DNA from: Lysobacter sp. Root690
GTDB taxonomy: Bacteria > Pseudomonadota > Gammaproteobacteria > Xanthomonadales > Xanthomonadaceae
Assembly (NCBI RefSeq): GCF_001427785.1
Contig: NZ_LMHM01000011.1
Coordinates: forward strand, 13,050 to 73,080
Direction: 5' to 3'
DNA: 60,031 nucleotides
The notes under the pieces were generated by a model. It was not told the origin of the DNA and ran no database searches. It saw only the letters and a program-made list of their open reading frames with translations. The translations under genes and the position numbers were made by a program. How positions within the stretch are numbered: position 1 is the first letter of the stretch; every line of letters begins with the position of its first letter. Positions 53,561-60,031 of this stretch are shown one piece after another.

Positions 53561-56500
53561 TCAGTGCGTCTCCGCCAGCGGATCGTTGTCGTGGCCGATC
53601 TTGTCGGCGGCCACGCGCGCCTCGCGTTCGGCCTTGCGCACGCGGTTGCGGTAGTACTCGTCGCCGCGGCGATCGAGCAGATCGTAGACCACCGGGATCA
53701 CCACCAAGGTCAGCAGGGTCGACACCAGCAGGCCGCCGATCACCGTGATCGCCATCGGCGAGCGCACTTCGGCGCCCTCGCCGGTCGCGATCGCCAGCGG
53801 CAGGAAGCCGAACAAGGTGCACAGCGTGGTCATGATGATCGGGCGCAGGCGCGAACGCGCGCCCTCGATCAGGGCCTCGCGCTTGGGCGTGCCCTGCTCG
53901 CGCAGCTGGTTGACCTTGTCGATCAGGATGATCGCGTTCTTGACCACCAGGCCGACCAGCAGGATCAGGCCGATGAACACCACCACCGACACCGGCGAAC
54001 GGGTCAGCAGCAGTGCCAGCACCGCGCCGACCAGGGCCAGCGGGATGGTGAACAAGATCACGAACGGATGCAGCAAGGATTCGAACTGCGAGGCCATCAC
54101 CAGGTACACCAGGAAGATCGCCAGACCGAACGCGAACAGCAACGAGTTGATCGACTGCTGCAGTTCCTCGCCCTGACCGCCGATGTGCATGCGCACCTCC
54201 GGGCTCAACGGCTCCTCGCGCACCATCTTCTCGACCTCGGAGACCGCGCCGGCCAGATCGATGTCGCGCAGGTTCGACGACACGATCGCCACGCGCACCT
54301 GATCGGCGCGGTGGATTTCGCTGGGGCCGCTGGTGGCGACCACGTCGGCCACCGACTCCAGCGTGACCGGACGGCTGCTGTTGGGATTGACGATCAAACG
54401 GCGGATGTTCTCGATCGAAGCGCGATCGGATTCGCGCGCGCGCACCAGCACGTCGATCTTGCGATCGCGGAAGCTGTAGCGGGTGGCGACGTCGCCGCGC
54501 ACCTTCTTGACCACGATATCGGCGATGTCGCGGGTGGCCAGGCCGAGCGCGCCGGCGCGGTCCTGGTCGAAGCGGATCTGGATCTCGGGGAAGCCCTGCT
54601 CCACGGTGGATTTGACGTCGGCGAAATAGGGATTGGCGCGCAGCATCGCCGCCATCTTCTGGCCGGCGCGCTGGATCGTTTCCAGGTCCTGCCCGCGCAG
54701 TTCGATTTCCAGCGGCGTGGAGAAACTGAAAAGCTGCGGACGGGCGAAGTCGACCTGGGCGCCGGGATGCGCCTGCATGGTCTGGCGCAGTTTTTCGGTT
54801 TCGGCCGCTTCCACTTCCTTGCTGCCGCCGTCGGCCATCACCACGGTGATCTTGCCGATGTTCTCGCCGCTCTCGGTCGGATTGGCGTCCAGGCGCGTGC
54901 CGCTGCCGCTGACCCCGAACCAGGCGTGGATGCCCGGATCCTTGGCGTGCTTTTGCTGGATCTCGCGCACCAACTTGTCGGTTTCGCGCAGCGGCGTGCC
55001 CGGCGGCAGCTTGACCGTCATGTCGAAGCGGTCCTGCGCCAACTGCGGGATCAGGTCGGCGCCCAGCAGCGGCACCGCCGCCAGGGTCGCCACGAACGCC
55101 GCGCCGGCCAGGCCGAGCACCAGCACGCGATGGCCCATCGCCGCCGGCAGCAGCTTCAGATAGCCGCGTTCGGCGCGCTCGTACGGCGCCATCGCCAGAT
55201 CGCTGGCCTTGCCCATGACCGGGCCGACCACCGCGCCGATGCCGCGCCACGCGCGCACCACCACCCAGGCGATGCCGAAGAAAGTCCAACGCACCGCCGA
55301 GGCGATCGCATACAGCGGCCACGCCACGATCTTCAGCAGCCGATTGCGCGGCTGCCAGCGCGGATGCGGCGCTTCCTCCTGGAAGCCCAGCGCCGGCCGG
55401 CCGCGCAACGCGCTCAGCATCGGGATCAGGGTCATCGACACGATCAGCGAAATGCCGATCGCCAACGCTACCGTCAGCGCCTGGTCGCGGAACAGCTGAC
55501 CGGCGATGCCCTCGACGAACACCAGCGGCAGGAACACCGCGATGGTGGTCAGGGTCGAGGCGACCACCGCCATGCTGACCTCGCGGGTGCCGACCACGGC
55601 CGCCTCGAGAATGCCCAGGCCGCGCTCGCGCGCCTTGGCGATCGATTCCAGCACCACGATCGAATCGTCCACCACCAGGCCGGTGGCCAGCGCCAGGCCG
55701 CCCAGCGACATCACGTTCAAGCTCAGACCCAGACGGTCCATGAAGAAGAACGTGGCGATGATCGACACCGGCAGCGACAGGCCGATCACGAACGTGCTCC
55801 AGCCGTCGCGCAGGAACAGGAAAATGATCAGGACCGCGAGGAACGCGCCGATCACCGCGTCTTTCTTGACGTCGGCGATGGCGTGGCGAATGAACTGCGA
55901 TTGGTCGTCGATCGTGGTCAGTTCCACGTCCGGCGGAATCTGCGCCTTGATCTGCGCCAGCCGCGCCTGGATCGCATCGGCGGTGGACACGGTATTGGCG
56001 TCGCCTTCCTTGTAGATGGCCAGTTCCACCGCTTCCACGCCGGCCAGGCGGATGACCGCTTCGCGTTCCTTGTAACCCTGGCGGATCTCGGCGATGTCCT
56101 TCAACCGCACCGGCTTGCCGCCGGCCGCGGTGGCCTGATCGCCCGAGTTCGCGCTCTGCACCGACGCCGCCGCCGCCATCGCGTCGGCCGAACCGGAGGC
56201 CGCGGCCACCCGCGCCATTTCCGCTGCCGCGTCGGCCGCGGCGTTGCCGCCGACCTTCTGCGTGGTGACCAGCATCTCGCGGATTTCCGGCACGCTGGCG
56301 AATTCGTTGACCGTGCGCACCAGATAGCGCTGCGCGCCTTCTTCTAAGCGGCCGCCGGAGACGTTGATGTTCTCGGCCTTGAGCCGCTGGATCACGGTGT
56401 CGATCGGCAGATTGAGCTGGGCAAGCTTTTGCTGGTCGATGTCGACCTGGATCTCGTCCTCCAGACCGCCGCCGACCTTGACCGCGGCCACGCCGTCGAC

Positions 56501-57052
56501 CGGTTCGAGCTTCTTCTTCAGATCGTCGTCGGCGTAGCGGCGCAACGCGGTCAGCTGACGGATCGCCTCGGTGTCGCTGGCCTTGTCGCCGCCCTTGGTC
56601 GACAGCGCGATCCGCAGGATCGGCTCGGTCGAGGGATTAAAACGCAGCAGCACCGGCTTCTTGGCTTCCAGCGGCAGCTGCACGATCTCCATCTTGTCGC
56701 GCACCTCCAGGCTGGCCTGGTCCATGTCGGTGCCCCAGGCGAACTCGAGCACCACGTCGCTCTGGCCGGTGCGCGACACCGACTTGAGCTTGCGCAGGCC
56801 CTTGACCACGCCGACCGCTTCTTCCAGCGGTTCGGAGATCAAGGTCTCGATCTCGGTCGGCGCCGCGCCGGCGTATTCGGTACGCACGGTCAGGGTCGGA
56901 TAACTCAGATCGGGCAGCAGATTGACCTTCAGGCTGTTGAGCGCGATCACGCCGAACAGCAGGAAGGTGATCGTCACCATCGCCACGGTCACGCGGCGAC
57001 GGGTGGAAAACTCCACCAGGTTAAAGGACGTCGTGTCCGGAAGCTGAGCCAC
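53561..57052 (-). CDS. RND efflux permease, long form with complete relay residues
   Basis: 1163 residues, longer than the roughly 1040 typical of HAE1 permeases. Helix 4 reads GLVVDDSIVVLE (Asp462, Asp463) and helix 10 VVKNAIILID (Lys1038), so the proton relay is intact. Insertions: an Ala/Gly-rich, low-complexity segment at about 266-312 in the first periplasmic domain, and about 90 extra residues with two hydrophobic stretches between helices 6 and 7 (around RWTFFGIAWVVVRAWRG). The N-terminus begins MAQLPDTTSFNLVEFSTRRR. Second gene of the adaptor-permease-permease operon. Substrate unknown. Confidence 0.95.
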   Translation of the reverse strand: MAQLPDTTSFNLVEFSTRRRVTVAMVTITFLLFGVIALNSLKVNLLPDLSYPTLTVRTEYAGAAPTEIETLISEPLEEAVGVVKGLRKLKSVSRTGQSDVVLEFAWGTDMDQASLEVRDKMEIVQLPLEAKKPVLLRFNPSTEPILRIALSTKGGDKASDTEAIRQLTALRRYADDDLKKKLEPVDGVAAVKVGGGLEDEIQVDIDQQKLAQLNLPIDTVIQRLKAENINVSGGRLEEGAQRYLVRTVNEFASVPEIREMLVTTQKVGGNAAADAAAEMARVAAASGSADAMAAAASVQSANSGDQATAAGGKPVRLKDIAEIRQGYKEREAVIRLAGVEAVELAIYKEGDANTVSTADAIQARLAQIKAQIPPDVELTTIDDQSQFIRHAIADVKKDAVIGAFLAVLIIFLFLRDGWSTFVIGLSLPVSIIATFFFMDRLGLSLNVMSLGGLALATGLVVDDSIVVLESIAKARERGLGILEAAVVGTREVSMAVVASTLTTIAVFLPLVFVEGIAGQLFRDQALTVALAIGISLIVSMTLIPMLSALRGRPALGFQEEAPHPRWQPRNRLLKIVAWPLYAIASAVRWTFFGIAWVVVRAWRGIGAVVGPVMGKASDLAMAPYERAERGYLKLLPAAMGHRVLVLGLAGAAFVATLAAVPLLGADLIPQLAQDRFDMTVKLPPGTPLRETDKLVREIQQKHAKDPGIHAWFGVSGSGTRLDANPTESGENIGKITVVMADGGSKEVEAAETEKLRQTMQAHPGAQVDFARPQLFSFSTPLEIELRGQDLETIQRAGQKMAAMLRANPYFADVKSTVEQGFPEIQIRFDQDRAGALGLATRDIADIVVKKVRGDVATRYSFRDRKIDVLVRARESDRASIENIRRLIVNPNSSRPVTLESVADVVATSGPSEIHRADQVRVAIVSSNLRDIDLAGAVSEVEKMVREEPLSPEVRMHIGGQGEELQQSINSLLFAFGLAIFLVYLVMASQFESLLHPFVILFTIPLALVGAVLALLLTRSPVSVVVFIGLILLVGLVVKNAIILIDKVNQLREQGTPKREALIEGARSRLRPIIMTTLCTLFGFLPLAIATGEGAEVRSPMAITVIGGLLVSTLLTLVVIPVVYDLLDRRGDEYYRNRVRKAEREARVAADKIGHDNDPLAETH

Positions 57053-57128
57053 AGTCAGTCCCCACGTTCAAATAGGTAGTGCGAAGGACGCGGCCGTCTG
57101 CGGCCGCGTCGGGGGCGTGATCGCCGGT

Positions 57129-58280
57129 TTACTGCTTCAGCGGAGCGGTCGCGCTCGCGGCGGCGGCCACTTCCTTGGGCTTGGCGGCGTTGATCGGCAA
57201 CACTTCGGTGCCTTCGCGCAGCGCGGTCTTGCCGGCCACCACGACCTGATCGCCGAGCTTGATGCCGTCGCGCACCTCGGCCCAGGCGCCGTCGAGGTAA
57301 CCCAGCTTGACCGGCACCCGCGCGACCTTCTTGCCGCGCACCACGAACACCGCCGGATCGCCTTCGTCGTCGAGCAGCGCCGCGCGCGGCACCACCAGCG
57401 CGTCGGCGCGGTTGTCGTAATCGATGCGCAGGCGGCCGAACATGCCCGGCTGCAGCACCCCGCCGCCTTCGAAGCTGCAGATCACCCGGAAGGTGCCGCT
57501 GCCCGAATCGACCACCGGGGCGACCCGGTCGACCTTGCCGGTGAAGGTCTTGCCGGGCATCGCGTCGACCAGCATCTGCACCGGCAGGCCGGCCTTCAAG
57601 GTCGCCAGCTCGCGCTCGGGAACGTTGAGGGTGGCCTCGAGCTGCGAGGTGTCGACGATGCGGATGATCGGCGAATTGATCTGCACGAAGTTGCCGGTCT
57701 TGATCGAACGCGAGGCGACCACGCCGGAAATCGGCGCTTCGACCTTGGCGTAGGACAGTTCCAGGCTGGCCATGCGGTTGGCCGCGCGCGCGCTTTCCAG
57801 GTCGTAGCGCAACTGGTCGGCGTCGTTGGCGCTGAGCAGGCGCTGCTCGGCCATCTGCCGGGCGCGCGCGTAGTTGGCTTCGAGCTTGCGCATGGTCGCG
57901 TTGGTCTGCGCGGCCTGCTGCTCGGCGCGGGCCGAGTCGAGCCGCACCAGCACCTGTCCGGCCTTGACGAACTGGCCTTCCTCGACCATCACGTCGAGGG
58001 CGACGCCGGAGGTCTTGGCGACCACCTGCGATTCGGCGCGCGCTTCCAGCGGCGCGGTACCGGTATAGCTGGCCGCGATCGCGCGGCGGCTGGCCGCGGC
58101 GACCTCGACCGGCACCGCTTCCGACACCTTGTCCTTGGCCTCCTTGGCCTGCGCCTCGGCGGCGCCCGCTCCGCCCTTGCAGGCCGACAGTCCCATGAGG
58201 CAGGCCAGGGCCAGGGCGGCGATCGCCACCGTGCCGCGCACTGCCGGACCGCCCTTGCGGTTATTGGTGAGTTGACGCAT
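57129..58280 (-). CDS. periplasmic adaptor (membrane fusion) lipoprotein of the RND pump
   Basis: 383 residues from the ATG at 58280. Lipobox LMGLSAC, lipidated Cys34. A barrel-sandwich (lipoyl) domain with GVALDVMVEEGQFVKAGQVLVRLD, a coiled-coil hairpin (about 128-172: AQTNATMRKLEANYARARQM), and beta-barrel and membrane-proximal domains follow. It links the inner-membrane permeases to a TolC-like channel, which is not encoded in the window. First gene of the operon; the first permease begins 76 bases downstream. Confidence 0.95.
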   Translation of the reverse strand: MRQLTNNRKGGPAVRGTVAIAALALACLMGLSACKGGAGAAEAQAKEAKDKVSEAVPVEVAAASRRAIAASYTGTAPLEARAESQVVAKTSGVALDVMVEEGQFVKAGQVLVRLDSARAEQQAAQTNATMRKLEANYARARQMAEQRLLSANDADQLRYDLESARAANRMASLELSYAKVEAPISGVVASRSIKTGNFVQINSPIIRIVDTSQLEATLNVPERELATLKAGLPVQMLVDAMPGKTFTGKVDRVAPVVDSGSGTFRVICSFEGGGVLQPGMFGRLRIDYDNRADALVVPRAALLDDEGDPAVFVVRGKKVARVPVKLGYLDGAWAEVRDGIKLGDQVVVAGKTALREGTEVLPINAAKPKEVAAAASATAPLKQ

Positions 58281-58333
58281 TCGAGACGACCCCAAGCTAC
58301 TAAAGTTTTTTCGTCGGTTTCCGGTCGTATGCC

Positions 58334-58357
58334 GGTGTTGTATATAGGTATATCACC
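58334..58357 (-). promoter_or_regulatory. possible operator/promoter of the RND operon
   Basis: GGTGTTGTATAT and AGGTATATCACC are imperfect halves. On the minus strand TATACCTATATACA supplies possible -10 hexamers about 60-70 bases before the adaptor ATG. It is the only A/T-rich stretch in this gap, so a role in RND regulation is plausible. No regulator gene lies next to it. Confidence 0.4.
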
Positions 58358-58535
58358 AGCCCCTAAAGCCAACATCCGCCGAAGGTCATGATGACTGGAG
58401 CCATGGATTTATTCTGAGGCACGGTGCGCGCGGGCGACCTCCGTCGCGCGCGCCGCCGTGCCTTGCAGCGCAAATCCACGCCGGGCCCGGAGCGTTCCGG
58501 AATCGGCGCCAAGTATGGATGCGCTCAAGGACGGC

Positions 58536-58564
58536 TTCGTTGCAGTCGCGTCGCCAGCTATACT
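58536..58564 (+). promoter_or_regulatory. promoter of the cytochrome genes
   Basis: TTCGTT (58536-58541) and TATACT (58559-58564) with a 17-base spacer; the -10 is good, the -35 weak. The start codon at 58643 lies about 70 bases beyond the expected start of transcription. Confidence 0.55.
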
Positions 58565-58642
58565 CGGCGGCTTGTGCGCGGCTCCGGCCCCGCAGAGCCA
58601 GCCACCACCTTTCGCTAGCCATTCGAGATTGCGGACTACGAC

Positions 58643-59038
58643 ATGATGCGACCGCTGACGATCGCCGCCTGCTTTGCCCTGACCCTGGCCGCCCTGAGCG
58701 CACATGCTCAGCCCCAGGAACCTGCCAAGGCGCCGGCCCCCACTCCGACGGCTCCGGCCGCCGCCCCGGCCGCCGCGCCGTCTTCCAAGGGCAACGCCGA
58801 AACCGGCCGCCAGCTCACCTACACCTGTCAGGGCTGCCACGGCGTGACCGGTTACAAGAACGCCTACCCGAACTATCACGTTCCCAAGATCGTCGGCCAG
58901 TCGCCCGAGTACCTGGTCAGCGCGCTGACCGAATACAAGAAGGGCACGCGCAAGCACCCCACGATGCAGGCCCAGGCGCAGAGCTTCTCTGACCAGGACA
59001 TCGCCGACATCGCCGCCTTCCTTTCCAGCGCCAAGTGA
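58643..59038 (+). CDS. class I c-type cytochrome, periplasmic
   Basis: 131 residues with a Sec signal peptide (about 1-22, ending AHAQ), an Ala/Pro-rich linker and a heme-binding domain: Cys62-x-x-Cys65-His66 in YTCQGCHGVTG. The distal Met is probably in HPTMQAQAQSFSDQD. The pattern YPNYHVPKIVGQSPEYLVSALTEYKKG is that of cytochrome c4/c553-type electron carriers. The stop TGA overlaps a GTG of the next frame, and the following cytochrome starts 8 bases later. Likely electron donor to a terminal oxidase or other periplasmic enzyme. Confidence 0.92.
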   Translation: MMRPLTIAACFALTLAALSAHAQPQEPAKAPAPTPTAPAAAPAAAPSSKGNAETGRQLTYTCQGCHGVTGYKNAYPNYHVPKIVGQSPEYLVSALTEYKKGTRKHPTMQAQAQSFSDQDIADIAAFLSSAK

Positions 59039-59046
59039 GCCGCCCC

Positions 59047-59502
59047 ATGACGAATCCCAGCTTCTTCAAGCGCGGCCTCGCCATCGCCTCGCTCGCCCTG
59101 GCCCTGGCCGCGTGCTCCAGCGGCGAAGTGCCCGCCGGCCATTCCTCGGCCGACCGCAACGAAGGCCACACCAAGTCGTCCTCGGGCCTGCCGGCCGGCA
59201 ACATCGCCGCGGGCGAGAAATTCGCCAACACCAAGCGCCCGCCGACCAATCAGGCTTGCGTGGAATGCCACGGCACCAACAGCGACAGCAAGCTCCCGAT
59301 CGATCCGGTGACGCCGCGCCTGGCAGGCCAGTACCACGACTATCTGGCGCACTCGCTGCAGATGTACCGCGACGGCGACCGCGCGCACGCGCTGATGTCG
59401 TTGCAGGCCAAGGATCTGACCGATCAGCAGATCGCCGACGTGACCGCCTATTTCGGTTCGCTGCAGAACGACAAGCTGCGCGATCTGCACGGCGTGCATT
59501 GA
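59047..59502 (+). CDS. c-type cytochrome lipoprotein
   Basis: 151 residues from the ATG at 59047. Lipobox LALAAC, lipidated Cys23. The heme motif is Cys71-V-E-Cys74-His75 in NQACVECHGTN; the Met ligand is in HALMSLQAKDLTDQQIADVTAYF. It resembles the first cytochrome in fold and order (both c4-like) and is cotranscribed with it, eight bases apart. The pair may be two halves of a c4-type diheme shuttle split into a soluble and a membrane-tethered protein. A strong terminator follows. Confidence 0.9.
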   Translation: MTNPSFFKRGLAIASLALALAACSSGEVPAGHSSADRNEGHTKSSSGLPAGNIAAGEKFANTKRPPTNQACVECHGTNSDSKLPIDPVTPRLAGQYHDYLAHSLQMYRDGDRAHALMSLQAKDLTDQQIADVTAYFGSLQNDKLRDLHGVH

Positions 59503-59558
59503 TCGATCGGTGGATCGGGGCGCGGCTGGCTCGCGCGTTTGGATCACGCTACAGAAAA

Positions 59559-59583
59559 CGGCCCGCATTGCGGGCCGTTTTTG
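59559..59583 (+). terminator. intrinsic terminator after the cytochrome genes
   Basis: CGGCCCGC (59559-59566), loop ATT, GCGGGCCG (59570-59577) then TTTTTG: an 8-bp GC stem with a true T-run, preceded by AAAA that extends the stem. Confidence 0.95.
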
Positions 59584-59711
59584 TTTGTGCGGTTGTCGAA
59601 TGGAGCCGCTTGCATGTCGATCTGTAGGCCCGACGACTTGATCTACAGGTATCGCAACGGCATACATCGACATCCTGCCATCGATTCGCCCAGTGGTTGC
59701 GTCCTTTCCTG

Positions 59712-60017
59712 CCGTCATTCCCGCCAACGCGGGAATCCAATGACTTTGGCGGAGCAACGGAAACGACGTGGCTCGCGTGACTAAAGTCACTGGATTCCCG
59801 CGTTCGCGGGAATGACGAGCAAAGGCCATTCAACCCGCAGGCCGAAGCTTTATATATCGCTACCTTGCCATCGAATCATCCAGCGACTTCGCCCCTTCCT
59901 ACCGTCATTCCCGCGAACGCGGGAATCTAGTGACTTTGACGAAGCAACGGAGACGACGTCGCTCGCAAGACCCCGCGCTAAAGTCACTGGATTCCCGCAT
60001 TCGCGGGAATGACGAGC
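59712..60017. repeat. two tandem pairs of CGTCATTCCCGCG palindromes
   Basis: Units at about 59712-59739 (forward), 59790-59820 (reverse), 59903-59930 (forward) and 59987-60017 (reverse). Each forward/reverse pair is separated by about 50-56 bases with shared spacer words (TGACTTTG, GACGTxGCTCGC, CTAAAGTCAC), so the second pair is a diverged tandem copy of the first. The loop-flanking GTGACTTT/AAAGTCAC also match as inverted repeats. Same family as the cluster at 4.5 kb. The rest of 59584-60031 has no gene. Confidence 0.88.
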
Positions 60018-60031
60018 AAAGGCGGTTCGAT

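Larger units (their letters stand above)
58281..58642. other. divergent region between the efflux operon and cytochrome genes
   Basis: 362 bases without a gene. A palindrome-like A/T-rich site (58334-58357: GGTG at one end, CACC at the other, with TATA repeats inside, about 8 of 12 symmetric) lies 54 bases upstream of the adaptor start and could be its operator or -10 region. The cytochrome promoter is at 58536-58564. The remainder is GC-rich. Confidence 0.5.

Noticed and set aside
53435-56347. 970-residue open frame antisense to the RND permeases
   Set aside because: Extremely His/Gln/Arg/Asp-rich, as expected from reverse reading of Val/Ala/Leu-rich transporter codons.
59712-60017. CRISPR array
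   Set aside because: Alternating inverted units and repeated spacers rule it out.

Overview
The window is about 60 kb of GC-rich bacterial DNA, roughly two thirds G+C by eye. It is almost fully coding on both strands and carries no rRNA, tRNA, prophage or transposase gene that I can see. Gene content and order (ndk-rlmN-pilF-rodZ, yfgM-bamB-der, cmk-rpsA-ihfB-lapA-lapB, guaB-guaA) point to a gammaproteobacterium. The dispersed intergenic repeats (tandem ATTCGGG heptads, TGTAGGAGCGGCG inverted repeats, CGTCATTCCCGCGAA palindromes) are typical of Xanthomonadaceae/Lysobacteraceae. A Lysobacter-like chromosome is the best guess; the species cannot be fixed from the sequence alone.

Layout. 0.5-5.7 kb: a hypothetical protein with a possible frameshift, then purine/one-carbon genes guaA, guaB and folD on the minus strand. 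5.8-8.9 kb: a DUF1244 gene with a 100-bp tandem duplication of its 3' end, a DUF2272 protein, a membrane-anchored hydrolase and a Rid-family protein. 9-12.9 kb: molybdenum-cofactor genes (rhodanese-MoeB, moeA, mobA) and a flavin reductase. 12.9-20.2 kb: der, bamB, yfgM, rodZ, pilF, rlmN and ndk, all minus; ispG and hisS, which lie between rodZ and yfgM in Pseudomonas and E. coli, are absent here. 20.4-25 kb: a PsrA-like TetR regulator with its own operator, followed by fatty-acid beta-oxidation genes. 25-29 kb: small membrane and secreted proteins, CsaA and a PuuB-like oxidase. 29-38 kb: galU, an NDP-sugar dehydratase, a WecA/WbpL-like transferase, lapB, lapA, ihfB, rpsA and cmk, which join cell-surface polysaccharide and LPS control to translation and nucleotide genes. 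38-42 kb: the zinc-independent form of ribosomal protein L36, then the agmatine-to-putrescine pair aguA/aguB. 42-46.2 kb: two TetR-controlled modules, each with a repeated operator that can be read directly. 46.6-47.8 kb: a TraB-family membrane protein.

The most interesting stretch is 48.0-50.5 kb. A sigma70-like promoter precedes an integral-membrane M50 (site-2-protease-like) metalloprotease whose N-terminus looks like a PqqD-type peptide-recognition domain. Two tiny paralogous genes (47 and 42 codons) follow. Their products share a conserved N-terminal block and end in divergent, aromatic-rich, two-cysteine tails. A DsbA-like thioredoxin-fold lipoprotein with a CPAC centre closes the cassette. 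Together they look like a compact cassette for a ribosomally made, disulfide-bonded peptide, with no radical-SAM, YcaO or LanM-type enzyme next to it. I do not recognise it as a described system.

50.5-58.3 kb holds a three-gene RND efflux operon: a lipoprotein adaptor and two tandem permeases. Only one permease keeps the full set of proton-relay residues. The window ends with two c-type cytochromes, a clean terminator and two duplicated pairs of the CGTCATTCCCGCG palindrome.
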